Assembly (NCBI GenBank): GCA_911728435.2
Contig: OU452212.1
Span: 7,136,563 to 7,200,562, forward strand
Length of the DNA: 64,000 nt
Reading direction: 5' to 3'
DNA from: Apoderus coryli
Taxonomy: Eukaryota; Arthropoda; Insecta; Coleoptera; Attelabidae
Shown here piece after piece: positions 47,945 through 59,819 of the stretch. Positions within the stretch are counted from its first letter, which is position 1, and every line of letters begins with the position of its first letter. The notes beneath the pieces are model-generated. The model had not been told where the DNA came from and made no database searches. It saw only the letters and a list, made by a program, of their open reading frames with translations. The position numbers were made by a program, and so were the translations under genes.

Positions 47945-49805
47945 AGTTACAAATAAGGCTTCATTCTTATATTGAGAATATTTAAGTAGCTACCTAGAAG
48001 TATTGCCAGTAACCACATACCAAACAAGGAAATATATACAAGGTGTTTTATAATAATAGTAATAATGAAAAAGACACTATGTACCGTTATACAGTATGTA
48101 TTCAGAACACAAATGACACTACCTATCTACGGATACTGAACAACATAGTTAACTTAATATTACCTTGGTAAGTGCACTAAGCTGGGATAATCTAGTGGGC
48201 TTAGTGTTGGGGCTCTATTCATTCATTCATCCTTATGCCTTTGGCCAGGTAAATATTTGCTCCTGTCTGTAGCTGTATAAATAAGTAGGCCGTGCTTTCG
48301 AGTATATGTGTGTATATATATGGTTGAACAAACGAACATCGTTTTGTCGGTGTAAATTTATATACGCAGGGCCAACTTGGGATAATATAATGGAGCTCAT
48401 TATGTGCGAGATTCGTGGCGGAAATAAAAATCCATTCAAAAAAGCAAAAAGATATTCTCAATAATGTGACAGATAGAGCTGGAGATGCTTGTGTGAGAAG
48501 ATGAGATAGAGAATCGAAAGAATTGCATTGCGGTTATAGTTGTGTGGTAGCATAGGGTGTTTTTGAGTGGGTTTCAAGAACCACTTATGTGGAAAAGCTG
48601 TGTGTGCGAAAATATCATAATAACTACCTATGCGTGTGTTAATAGCTAGTTTTGTGTATCATTGATGCAATCTTTTTGCATTTGAGGGTAAATATGACTA
48701 TGTTGGACGTTCCGGCTCAATTATCACTTAGTTTATTTGACAAATCAAATCATAATATATTTATATGGATCTCATTGGGTCATCATTTGACCTCCAGCAA
48801 CATAACTTTCGTTCAACGGCAAGAAGTAGAACCTGACAAAATTATTTTATTAATTGATATCTGCACTTACAAGAGCAGAGAGTTTTAAGACTAAACTAAA
48901 AATTGTCAAAAATGCGATGATTCGCAGGTTGTATGGTCGCATCTTCAGGTATCTCTAAAAAATTAGAATTTATAAATTAAGATTTCGTTGGTAACAATAT
49001 TCAAAATTAAGTTTATTTGAATGCACTACAATATTCAATGTTGTATTTTTCTTTATACAGTCCTAAACTCCAAGATTTTCAAGAGCATTTTGTATTGCTA
49101 GATTATTTAGTTTTATACTTCTATACAAACGAAGACGAAGATATTTGTTAAATATCTATTAATCTGAGTTATTTATTCAATATTTTCTTATAAAAACCAC
49201 ACAGGAGATTCACAACGTAAACCATATTCATATTCCTACACCACCAAATATAACTGATAATGAATTCGAAAATTTCAATACTATTTTCGTGATAAATTGC
49301 TATTAAAATCTACTCAAAACTTCATGCAATTCCAAGGATCCTATCATAAAATATTCCACTCAAGGTGGAATGAGCTTATTTATAAGAAGGTTTGTTCTTC
49401 CTAGAAAACTTTCCAATTTATCAAACAACAACAAAAAAAAACTACATTTATATTGACTTTTAAAGTTACTGATGGGCGTGGTTCTAAAACCAAGGCAAAC
49501 AATGGGCACCAATAGTCCACAATAGATGTATCTGTGTACCAAAAAGATGATGGAAAAAAGTCGAATATTTATTATATTCTTGACTGCTTTTGGTGTAAAT
49601 CTATCAATTGTATATATAGATAAGTTCTGGGAAATATATTATTTATAAGTTAGAAGAAGATTATAGCAAAGCTTTATATATTTCAAAACTAGAGATTAAA
49701 TCTGTAGAGATTTTTATCAGTATGTTATTTACAGAGTAAATTGTGTGTGAAATTTGTAAATTTGGCTTGAAAATTACTTCAGTAATACAAGTAGTATCCT
49801 TCCTC
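47945..49805. other. intron sequence, nothing recognised
   Basis: No supported gene. Open frames here are short and lack domains. Confidence 0.4.
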
Positions 49806-49809
49806 TGCT

Positions 49810-52075
49810 ATTTCAGTTTGCTATAAAGAGTCAGTGTTTAAGGCAAATGATAGGAAAGCAAATTATAATTTTAAAAAGGCGAACTATGAAATTCTTTATG
49901 AAATATTATTCCAGCGTGATTGGTCATATCTGTACAACTGTAATGATGTTGATGACGCTTTAAATTTGTTTTATGCTGACCTTTACTCTGTTTTTGACTC
50001 CTGTGTTCCCCTTTACAGGACTTTCAGCCATCAATATCCTCCCTGGTTTAACTCTGAGATTATCAGAAATATTAAGTGTAAAGCCGTTTTACATAAGAAA
50101 TATAAGAATACAAAATCGCGCTATTACTATGACAAATTCAGTGAAATTAGAAGACTGTTGAAGCAACAAATAACTACCTCGTATAAAAATTACGCGCGTG
50201 TTGCTGAGAGTCATATTGTCACTGATCCCAGATCTTTCTGGTCATTTGTTAACGGGTCGCGCCAGCAGTCACGCATTCCCGGTTCTATGCAATACAACAA
50301 CAATGTTATTGAGGATCCGCAAAGTATTATTGAAACGTTTGCTAAATACTTTGAAAGTGTCTTTGTGGGACCTAAGGGTTGTGGTAATGATGATGTGTGG
50401 AAATGATATCACATTTGGAAATATAACTGAGGGAGAGATAGTTATGGCTGCTCGCAAATTAAAAAACAGGTTTACTTCCGGACCTGACGGGATTCCCTCA
50501 TTCTTGGTCAAAGATACAATTTCAGTAATGTGCGTTCCTCTGTGTATAATTTATAACTTAATTTCAAGACGTAATACTTTTCCTATGGTCTGGAAGAATG
50601 CTAAGGTGTGTCCTGTTTTCAAGAGCGGAGATCGTGCGGATATAACAAATTATAGGCCTATATCAATTCTGTCTAATTTTTCTAAATTACTTGAAATAGT
50701 CCTTTACAATCGTATTTATCCAATTGTTCAACATGGGCTGGTCCAGTATCAGCATGGTTTCATATCACACAAGTCCACACTTACAAATTTGTCAATTTTT
50801 TCACAATACGTGCCTGGGACGTTGGATAACCGCGGTCAGGTTGACGTTGTATACACCGATTTTTGCAAGGCGTTTGATAGAATTGATCATACAATCCTTA
50901 TACAAAAGCTTCCGCATTTTGGCTTTAGCGCTGATGCCGTCTGTCTTCTGCAATCTTATATTACTGATAGAGTTCAGTTTGTGTCATACAATGGATATAC
51001 ATCGACATATTATACAGCTCTATCTGGAGTACCTCATGGTTCAAATCTGGGACCTCTATTATTTTTATTATTCATTAATGATTTGGGAGAATTATTGAAT
51101 TGTAGTAAACTGATATATGCAGATTTTTACAACGATAAGTACGCCGCAGGATTGTATTTCGCTACAGGGCAGTCTTCAATTGGTGAATGCTTGGTGTGAA
51201 CAAAACAGACTTTCCCTCAATCCTAAGAAATGTAATGTTGTTTCTTATACCCGCAAAACGTCCCCGACCATCTTTTATTATAATGTAAATGGAGTAATTC
51301 TTAATCGAAAGGAGTCTATTAAAGATCTTGGAGTTACTTTTGACATGCATTTCACTTTCAAGGAACATATTACAGATATGGTGGCTGGTGCGACCAAAGC
51401 TTATGGCTTTATTGTTATAAACAGTAAATATTTCGAGAGTGTCGTTACTTTGAATACTCTATATTTTGCATATGTAAGATCCAAGCTTGAGTATTGCTCT
51501 TTGGTCTGGTACCCCTGCTATGACTGTGATATTCAAATGATTGAGAAAGTTCAGCGTAAATTTTTAGAATGTTTGTGCTTTAAGATTGATGGAACTTACC
51601 CGGATCGCGGAATATCTTATAAATATCTTATTGAGCGATTTCATTTGTTTAGTATAAGCTTCCTATATAAGATATTCAATAGTGATGTAGTGTGCCCTGA
51701 GCTACTGGAAAAGGTATCTCTGTTAGTTCCGCGTATCAATGCTGGAGGTTCTATTGCATTTTATAATGAGCGAGCCAGAACAAATGTTATATTAAAATCT
51801 CCCAGTTATACTATGTGCCAGCAATTTAATTTGGTTAATGATCAGTGTGATATATTTTTTGATTCTCTGAATGAAATATTGTCTTCCGCGGAATCAATAC
51901 TAAAGGAACTTGATGTTCATTAATACTTGTGTACTTTGGTTGATTTTCGTTGTTTATTGATGTACCTACTGTTATTTAATATAATTAAGCTTTAGTTATA
52001 GTTGGTTTTTGTATGCATTGCTCTGTAAATGGAACTTGTTCTGTTGAGTAATAAAGCTATTATTATTATTATTAT
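49810..52075 (+). pseudogene. non-LTR retrotransposon (jockey-like), longest copy, with (ATT)n tail
   Basis: This is the most complete copy of the family. The endonuclease is missing. The frame opens in the linker (LNLFYADLYSVFDSCVP, PPWFNSEIIRNIK). A frameshift near 50395 leads to the reverse transcriptase: FTSGPDGIPSFLVKD, NYRPISILSNFSKLLEIV, YQHGFISHKSTLTNL, VVYTDFCKAFDRIDH, LSGVPHGSNLGPLLFLLFIND. The catalytic box is altered to IYADFYND by a second frameshift near 51120. The thumb continues in 51117-51923 (LSLNPKKCNVVSYTRK, LGVTFDMHFTF, YVRSKLEYCSLVW). A 3' UTR ends AATAAAGCT and (ATT)n at 52060-52075. The two frameshifts and the lost YxDD make it inactive. Confidence 0.9.
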
Positions 52076-52600
52076 GAGCATATATCTATTGGCGATCATA
52101 ATTCAAGGTGCTTTAGTATGTATGTGAAGTAGTAGTTTATTTAAATTGTTTTACTTCAATTTTTTTGTTTATCATAAATAAATTTCTGTTCAATAATGAA
52201 ACAACAAAGAAGGATATCAAATATGATTTGTTCAAACCCCACACGCTTTCTCATTTAAACTAATTATTATTCTAATTATTCAATTGATTAATTGTTTAAC
52301 ATATCAAACCATAATTTTATATCTAATAACTATTATAGCTATAGCTGGTAGTTAAGCGTTGAAATAAATTATTGTAATATTCAAATAAATATATTGCTAT
52401 TATGTATTCAAATATCTATTTTGAAATTTAAATGAACTTTACTCTATTAATGTGCAATAATTATTATAAATTATTCTATTGACATAATATCGATTAGCCG
52501 TTTAGCGATACAAATACAATGACAATCACGCCAAACACAATATAAATAATTATTGTATTTATTTCCCTTTCGTAAAATATCCGGTTACGCGTCAAAATTA
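52076..52600. other. intron sequence, nothing recognised
   Basis: AT-rich, no feature recognised between the retrotransposon tail and the mariner fragment. Confidence 0.4.
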
Positions 52601-52602
52601 TA

Positions 52603-52858
52603 TATGAGGGTTTGCCTTTTATATTTCGGGATTTGGCAACCCTAGTGTTGCAATCTGGCAACTGACAGCTCTATCGTAAAGTTGAGCATTTTTGAGGTTA
52701 TACGTACCCAGAACGTTTTGACATACGACATACTCTATTTGTGTTGTTTACAGTAACTTGAAAGATTCATCTCTGCCCAAAAATGGAATTAAATCGTGAA
52801 CATTTTCGTGCGATTATTGTTTACCACTTTCGACGTGGATTAAGTCAGCACTCATTTG
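52603..52858 (+). mobile_element. 5' end fragment of a mariner (same family as 14420-15671)
   Basis: Starts TATGAGGGTTTGCC and closely matches the 5' terminus and leader of the minus-strand copy at 15671-15490, including the GGCAACCC echo and the coding start MELNREHFRAIIVYHFRRGLSQ at 52783. Homology stops after GLSQ, where unrelated sequence and a CR1-like reverse transcriptase follow. In this copy the N-terminal segment deleted from the first copy is retained. Confidence 0.85.
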
Positions 52859-52953
52859 GTGATCTTATACATGTAATACAACTGTGCAAGTCCGAATGTG
52901 AGTAGGAGAAGACGATAAAATGTCATGAGGGTAATCATTGGGTAACCAGTGAG

Positions 52954-54201
52954 TTGTTACACCTAATTAAAGAACGTGACAGACTATTTAAAAGAAAACG
53001 TATGGAAAACCGAAGGGAGGTGGATCTTGAATTTAAAATGATTAAAAATAAAGTAAATAATAAGATAAAGTCGTTCAAAAATCATTATTTTAATAACAAA
53101 TGGAATGAAACAGGCAACAATCCAAGAAAGCAGTGGAATTTTATCAATCATTTTGTTAAACATAAAAACTTATCTACTAGTATAACAGAACTAAAAATTA
53201 ATAAAAATTTAGTATCGGAACCGCTTGAAATTGTAAATAGAATAAATGAATATTTTTCTACTGTAGGTAAAAATATTGTGGAAGACATTAATTTAGAAGC
53301 AACAAATCTTTTACTTAATAATCCAAATTTTTTGAAATTTAATGAAATATATTGTCCTAACAGTTTCTTTCTTAATTTGACAAATGACATTGAACTTAAA
53401 ATTATTGTAAAAAATCTAAGGAAAAACTCAGCTCCTGGGCATGACCAAATTACAGTTTATGATCTTATTAATCTGGAAAATGATATTTTGGAAGTACTTA
53501 CTAGGCTAATAAATAATGTTTTGATCTCAGGCAATTTTCCAGAAGAACTAAAATTAAGTAGGATTAGTCCCATTTTTAAAGCGGGAGCGAAGGATGAAAT
53601 GGGAAATTATCGGCCCATAAGCGTTCTAAGCGTATTTTCTAAGATTATTGAAAAAGTTATTAAAAAAAGAATGCTTGAATTCATTGGCAAATACATAAAT
53701 TTGGATGAATATCAATACGGTTTCATTGAGAAAAGTAATACTCTAAGTGCGACAATGGATTTACTAAATCAAATTTCAGTTGAATTAGATAATAGAAACA
53801 TCGTTATTGCGGTTTTTGTGGATCTGCGGAAGGCTTTCGATGTGGTTAGTTGCGATGTATTGTTGGCTAAGCTGAGAGGCATGGGTTTTCGAGGGACTAT
53901 CTTTAGACTCATTGAGTCGTACTTGAGGGGTAGAAAACAATACGTGAGCATTGGCAGTGTGGTCAGCGGGGTAACAACAAATGCTTTTGGAGTTCCCCAA
54001 GGTTCTGTTTTGGGCCCATTGCTTTATTCATTATATGTTCTATCTTTAAAAAATGCTGGTCTCAGTGCCAGATATTTCACCTTTGCTGACGACACTGTCC
54101 TGTTGTATAGCCATGCTAATTTGGATTATCTTGAACAACTAGTAAATGGGGATCTTGTCAGGTATTACAGTTGGTTATTGCCAATTCCAAGGCGATGTTA
54201 A
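52954..54201 (+). CDS. non-LTR reverse transcriptase (CR1-like), truncated but open
   Basis: An uninterrupted 415-codon frame encodes a reverse transcriptase different from the jockey-like copies. It opens in the linker (LHLIKERDRLFKRKRMENR, FNNKWNETGNNPRKQWNFIN). It continues through RKNSAPGHDQITVYDL, SPIFKAGAKDEMGNYRPISV, FVDLRKAFDVVSCDVLLAKL (first catalytic Asp region), FGVPQGSVLGPLLYSLYV and RYFTFADDTVLLYS (catalytic FADD). It ends soon after at YYSWLLPIPRRC*, through an apparent frameshift, with the thumb, 3' UTR and tail missing; the endonuclease is also missing upstream. The open catalytic core suggests a fairly recent insertion or truncation. Clade assignment is tentative. Confidence 0.85.
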   Translation: MLHLIKERDRLFKRKRMENRREVDLEFKMIKNKVNNKIKSFKNHYFNNKWNETGNNPRKQWNFINHFVKHKNLSTSITELKINKNLVSEPLEIVNRINEYFSTVGKNIVEDINLEATNLLLNNPNFLKFNEIYCPNSFFLNLTNDIELKIIVKNLRKNSAPGHDQITVYDLINLENDILEVLTRLINNVLISGNFPEELKLSRISPIFKAGAKDEMGNYRPISVLSVFSKIIEKVIKKRMLEFIGKYINLDEYQYGFIEKSNTLSATMDLLNQISVELDNRNIVIAVFVDLRKAFDVVSCDVLLAKLRGMGFRGTIFRLIESYLRGRKQYVSIGSVVSGVTTNAFGVPQGSVLGPLLYSLYVLSLKNAGLSARYFTFADDTVLLYSHANLDYLEQLVNGDLVRYYSWLLPIPRRC

Positions 54202-54204
54202 ATT

Positions 54205-55835
54205 AATATCACAACTTTCAAGCGAGCTTGGGTTATTGATGTATGACATCATGAATCAGCTGTTAAAATGTGTAATCAAAATCGTAGCTCGAGATTAGGC
54301 ATGTCAATTCATTCAAATAAAAATCGATCTCCGAATCGAGTGCACTAGGATCGATTTTCGTTAAAATCTTGCACTAAAAGATCGATTTACGATCGTCGAT
54401 TCATTTTTAAGTATGTGCTTATAGACAACAAAAAAACATTGCAAATCAATTTAGGTATTATTTTTGAAAAAGTCTCCAAATATTTTTTAGGATTATTAAT
54501 CCTTCAGGATCCAGATGACTTAATCTTTCATGGGTCGCAATTTCCCCGCAACTAAAAATGTTTTTGATGAAAGAATGCTTTAATTCGTCTTGTAAGTCTG
54601 ATTTTCTACTTAACAAAATTGTAACCGGTAGACCACTTGAAATTGCTTTGTATGGTTAATATAAAAATATATTTGAGACACCCAGTACACGCATTTAAAA
54701 TATAAATAATCAGTAACAATAGACTAACGACTATTTTGACATGGGAATGATTCGGTATTGTATGCTATGAGTGGGCCATGAAGCGATTGACAAAAGACGA
54801 ACATTTTATCCACACATATGGTGTTGTATGTGTGTAAAGAGTAGAAAACACCCTCTCGATTTTGGTCTCTGCTCTAACGAGATGTGTAGCTGCCCGCCGG
54901 CAAAAGTTCAAGTACGCCATGAATTGGCTTCAAGAGTGTGTTCAAGTGCCCACGATTATTCTTTTGATTGTTGTTTCGAGTGATGGAAATTTTGTTCTTT
55001 ATGAGATAAATGCTTGTAAATATGTATTTTTTCTTGCTTTTGTTTGCAACTGTATACGTTTTTAGAGTAAGAATTGATTTGATTCAAATTTCTATTTGAA
55101 TCAGCTTTCAATCTAACGAACGAAATGTATTTACACCTCTTCTCAACAAAATTAAAAAAATATTTGTGTCCCAGTAAAGAGCTGTGAGGCATGATCATTA
55201 TAAGGATTCAGTGAATTTTTAAATTATCTTTAGACAACGAAGATACCCAATATTTATTTATTAAACAAGGATCCTCAGCCTTAATCACGAACCGCACAGG
55301 CTGATGGTTGTACGTATAACCCAGTGTTGCCTCTTGGGCTTATTTCAATATTTGAGAACCTGAGTACTCTTCCAAAGTTCTAACCGCATTTCATGAATCT
55401 CAACTTTGACTATTTTCATGATGTGGAATTAATTATTGGAGACTGTTGCCTAGAGATTAAACAATCATATATGAATGAATTCTAGATCAGTGGCTGCGAG
55501 AATTGTCAGCAAACAGTGGATATTTTTAGATTCTAAAGTAATCGCATCTGTTCTGAGTTAGTTCCTATAAGTCCTTTCCATTTCAGGTTTTAATTTAACA
55601 ATTCCCTTTGTGAAATAATCGTTTAACTTCAGACTTTGAGAGATGACAAAGTCACCCTAATATTACAAAGTTCTATGTAACATTTTTTACGTTTTCTGTG
55701 TTTTGATGGTACAAAGTTCTATGTAAAAAATAATGTAATATAAGCTTGGAATGAATCTTGTAGGCAACATAGAACCTTAGTTATCCTGAGTAAATCAAGG
55801 GTGTATGTAGAAAGATATGCATTTTGGGTATAACA
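54205..55835. other. intron sequence, possible hAT remnant
   Basis: Alternating ATCGAT-rich palindromic sequence at 54325-54400. On the minus strand at about 54640-54450 there is an open stretch (LPVTILLSRKSDLQDELKHSFIKNIFSCGEIATHERLSH) that may be transposon-derived, but I cannot place it. The remainder shows nothing recognisable. Confidence 0.3.
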
Positions 55836-55837
55836 AG

Positions 55838-55945
55838 GGCATAGAATAATAACTATAGATAAGAAGGGTCAGTAGACGCTAAAAACCGCATCGACTCGTC
55901 GCAATCCCAGTCACATTTCTGGCCCGCTACTATATAGAGTTATAC
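55838..55945 (+). repeat. unclassified repeat family, copy 2 (partial)
   Basis: Matches the first half of the family at 58966-59170, with a few differences (AAACCGCATCG instead of AAACGGCATCG; one inserted T in CACATTTCTGG). It ends after CTGGCCCGCTACTAT. Confidence 0.85.
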
Positions 55946-55974
55946 TCTAATGTATCTAGTGCACCAGAACTTAC

Positions 55975-56445
55975 AAACAATAACGATTAAATTTTCGGGT
56001 CCAGGTCAGTCTTGCATTCAAGATGTCGATGCTATACATAGCGCTATAGAGAGGTCATTGAGCAAAATAGAATAACATTCTCCGGTCTCACATCTCCGCT
56101 TTTTATTAAAAGTAAATCGACAGAAACCTTACACAATAATTCAGAAGAAGAAAGAGGATTTCATAGACTTCTAATATTATCCAAGTCAATTAAACTGTAA
56201 CTCTGTGCCATTTTCAAAAGTAGTATGTTTGCATCTTTCAAACCGAATAATGAATCTAACTCGTTCAAAGTCGTTAACTTGCATCAACGAAAACTCAGAA
56301 GAGCTCATGTTATTTCTGAGAGCGAATCACGCATTCCAACGGAACTAAAAAAATGTGACAGGATTGTTGCACTGCCTCAAACAAAAGTAGATGCCCTAAA
56401 ATCGATGTACCAGTGGATTCCTGAAATGGATCAGCAATACTGAGT
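55975..56445 (+). pseudogene. C-terminal remnant of a transposon-associated ORF (DUF7869-like)
   Basis: In shifting frames the plus strand reads FSGPGQSCIQDVDAIHSAIERSLSKIE, KPYTIIQKKKEDFIDF, VPFSKVVCLHLSN and finally KVDALKSMYQWIPEMDQQY* (frame 56225-56443). The order of a PGH-like motif with an Asp and IHSxIE, a VPFxKV block and a final IPxxxxxYY-like end resembles uncharacterised insect proteins with a C-terminal DUF7869, often found on mobile elements. That match is from memory. Several stops and frameshifts make it a pseudogene. Confidence 0.4.
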
Positions 56446-56449
56446 CCAT

Positions 56450-58960
56450 TTTTAAACAAAAATAATTACTAGTAGATATAATATATGATTATGTTATGTT
56501 GTTAGAAAAGTTAAGTTCCAAAGTTCTATGCTGTGATGTTTAGAAAAAAGTGTTAAGTTCAAAAATACCAAAGTCCTATGTTTTTTTAAATAAATTAATT
56601 TTTCGAAATTGGTTTGTTGTTTTGAAAATGTATTCATCAAAAACTCTCACATCCACAATTAAATAAAAATAGAGTTGATATTTAAATTAAGGTTTAAAAA
56701 TCATGCAATTTTTTAAATCAATATATCTCAAAACTGGAATAATACCACAGGCAACCTTGTATTATTAGGGTGACGAAATGTTAATTTAAAATTTTTCCCT
56801 ATGATTGCCTTGGTTAAGTTTGTGTCTACATAGGTGTTGGGCTCTATGATAAGCCTTTTCAGTATTCCACTAATGCCACATTTTTATGGCATCTATTTAA
56901 AGTTTCTTATTTATAAAATTGAATTATACAGAAGTCATAACATACCTACTCACATTGTTGGAACAGGTAAATATTCAATTCACAAATAATATCCTTAACT
57001 AAGTACTTATTTTCAAATCTTAAAATTTATGACAAGGATTGTTACAAGGTTTGGGTTTCCCTAGTAAATATGAAATAATCCTGTCTGAGATTATAAAATT
57101 TTGTAAATAGGACAACCACAAAATCTAACCTAATTCTTATTTAAAATAAAATTATACTGCACAATTCGTAAATATACATTAATTTCAAATTATACTCTAA
57201 AAATCTCAGGGTCATCCTATGAGGTTGTTTTGGGTTCTCAATTCGAAGAGTATTGATATTTAATTAAAACACAAATGAAACCTTTAGAAATATGATCGTA
57301 TAATATTTATATTTGGAAGATTATCGATTATATTAATAAAATTATTAATGTAGAATAATGAATAATGGTTGAAAAAATTAAGAAAATTGCGTTATAGAAA
57401 GACGTCACCGAATTACTTCTATATACACAAGAATATTTTTAAATAATATTCCTACTATTTTTTTTTTTATTTTAATAGGTACCTAAGTATCGAAATATTT
57501 CATGCACGCAGCTGCTGGTATAATTAGATTTCATGATTTTAAAATTATATTATCCTTTTTCTTTTTCACATATTTTTGGCTATATAGTGTTATGAGGCGG
57601 AGGAAATATGAACCCGCAGGGTGTCCAGTAGCAGGGGCACCATTTAGTGTATATAAATATGCCCCCTTTCAAAATCTTGTATAAATAAATATTAGCCACA
57701 ACCTATAATTAAATGGCTAAAGGAAAAGGTATACCCACATTATCTAAAATGAATGTTATACCTAATAATATAGGTAGTTGTGACGGAGAAGAAGTAGTTT
57801 TAGTTAATTGGCTCATTAATAATGGATTGGAAATAAAGTGGTGTTTAAATGTCGAAAAAATGTATGCTAATTATGAAGTTTATAATAAAATGGTTGCTAT
57901 AATATAATATAATTTATTATACCTACTATAAATTTTAATTAATACAAACAATAATAGGTATAATGTTCTTCCCATATATTTATAATTAATTAATAGTTAA
58001 AATTTCTTATAATATTGATAAAGAAAGATGAGATTTGAACAAAAATAATATTTTCATTAGTTTATTAATAGCTAGTACGATTTAATATAAATTAATAAGG
58101 AAATATTGAAAAACTCGTTTTACCATTTCACCAAAACACTTTTTTAGCATCCTCTAGAGAGAATTAAAACTCATCCATTGATAATAACGCAATGATTAAT
58201 TCAGTTTTATAAAAGGAACATGCGTGAAGCTAGTGAAGTGAGTAAAACCAGTGTTAGCATAATTTGAAAGCAATAATAGTTAAAAACATTTCAGCTCAGA
58301 AAAATCAATAAAATGTTACTAAAAATAATTTACTTCATTCAAAATAATCAAAACTGGGCTTTGATCAATGCAATTGAATAATTCTTTACTCATTACTTAG
58401 GGCAACATGTATTTGTAGTTGGCTAATTGTTACTATCCATATAAAGTTTTTGATAATATTGGTTTAATGAAAATATGAAGGTTCACTCTAGGCTTTTATA
58501 AAAGTAGAATTTCGATATCTTCATCTACAATACCTCTTTAAACTAGTTTGTTTTGTCTGCAATTGTTAATAGTATATTATTTTATTCCTATATAATCATC
58601 TGTTAACATGTTCTTTATATTCTCAAGAAGAATTTTGGACAATGATTAAAAAATAAGCGCATAATTGTCTTAAATTTGAGTTTTCAAAAAAGCATTAGTT
58701 CATAATTGAATTTGTATGATTTTCTTTAGCGCTCGTATGAATTCATTTTTACTTACCTAAATTATAAGACAAAATAGCTTAATTCTAATATTTTTCAGCT
58801 AAACCCAAATTTCACCTTTAAGTAAGGATATTATGTATATTGGCTTTTTGAAATGTTTAAATATTTATTAAACTAGAAAACTTAACTTTGCTACTAGACA
58901 AAATCACGGTATATTTATTTACGCTGACAAAATAAACAAAAAAAAATGATAAAAACCAAC
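56450..58960. other. intron sequence, nothing recognised
   Basis: AT-rich. Short frames at 57502-57684 and 57713-57907 have no recognisable domain, and their base composition equals that of the surrounding sequence. Confidence 0.4.
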
Positions 58961-58965
58961 ACCTT

Positions 58966-59170
58966 GGCATAGAATAATAACTATAGATAAGAAGGGTCAG
59001 TAGACGCTAAAAACGGCATCGACTCGTCGCAATCCCAGCCACATTCTGGCCCGCTACTATGTTATACTATATCTATATATACTATAATAAACTATAACTA
59101 TAGTAGAGGCGAATTGCTTTGAAGACAGAGAGATAAACCGTTCCGACACGAACTGTATATTAAACTGTGA
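58966..59170 (+). repeat. unclassified repeat family, copy 3
   Basis: Near-identical to copy 1 (20780-21001) in the opposite orientation, including the GC-richer core and the CTTTGAAGACAGAGAGATAAA end. It lies about 650 bases inside the intron from the opa donor; copy 1 lies about 290 bases from the acceptor. Confidence 0.88.
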
Positions 59171-59813
59171 CCTTGGTAAGAAAATTGTTGGATGAATAAT
59201 TTAGCATAGAAGATTTATAGCAAATTCCAATATCACGCATTTTCGGCTCCATCATAAGCCTTTGTACTTTATATAATTGGATTTCAAATGTTTATTTCAT
59301 TAGAGGCTCAAAACAAAATGTTTCCCTGCACTCAATAAATAAATAGAAGAAAGTAAACAAAAATCTTATTTTCTAAATTGTAGTTGCGAGAAATTAGGCC
59401 AAATTTTTTTTTAGTTTTAAAATAATTTATCTGATTGAAGATGATTAATGTTACAAATTGGTTGAACAACCATGAACGTAGATATTTTTTACTTAGCCAT
59501 ATATAAACCTTAACTTGGTTTTCTTATTTTTAAAATGTAGCAGGAAATTTAAGACTTATGTAGATGCAAGAAGAAGTCTTTATAGTTATTGGTGTTTTGA
59601 ATTAACTGTTTTATTCAAACACATTATTTTATTATTTGCTCTTGCCTTCTTGTGTTGGTTAAAACGCTCGGAACAAATTACGACGTGTTATCAATCTAAT
59701 AAAAATTATTCCTAAGTTCAAAAATTAGCAGAGCTTTTTATAAATAAAAATTAATAAATAATAAAACCGAAAATGTATAGAAAACTTATCTAAAATGAAT
59801 AATATAAATTGAA
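59171..59813. other. intron sequence next to the opa donor, nothing recognised
   Basis: AT-rich; no feature recognised. The short frame 59515-59715 has no domain. Confidence 0.4.
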
Positions 59814-59819
59814 ACTTAC

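Larger units (their letters stand above)
20488..59819 (-). other. opa: single giant intron of opa (39.3 kb)
   Basis: The donor (GTAAGT, 59819-59814) and acceptor (TTTCATTACAG, ending at 20488) are both consensus on the minus strand and join the exons in phase 1 at the linker between fingers 3 and 4. The intron is made almost entirely of AT-rich unique sequence plus transposon remnants in both orientations, which are listed separately. Most of the mobile elements look old or broken, consistent with gradual intron growth. Regulatory elements are likely in an intron of a pair-rule gene but cannot be identified without comparison to relatives. Confidence 0.9.

Noticed and set aside
57502..57907. 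Two adjacent plus-strand frames as a small novel gene
   Set aside because: They are short, have no domain, lie in AT-rich sequence of the same composition as the surroundings, and no splice arrangement joins them convincingly.
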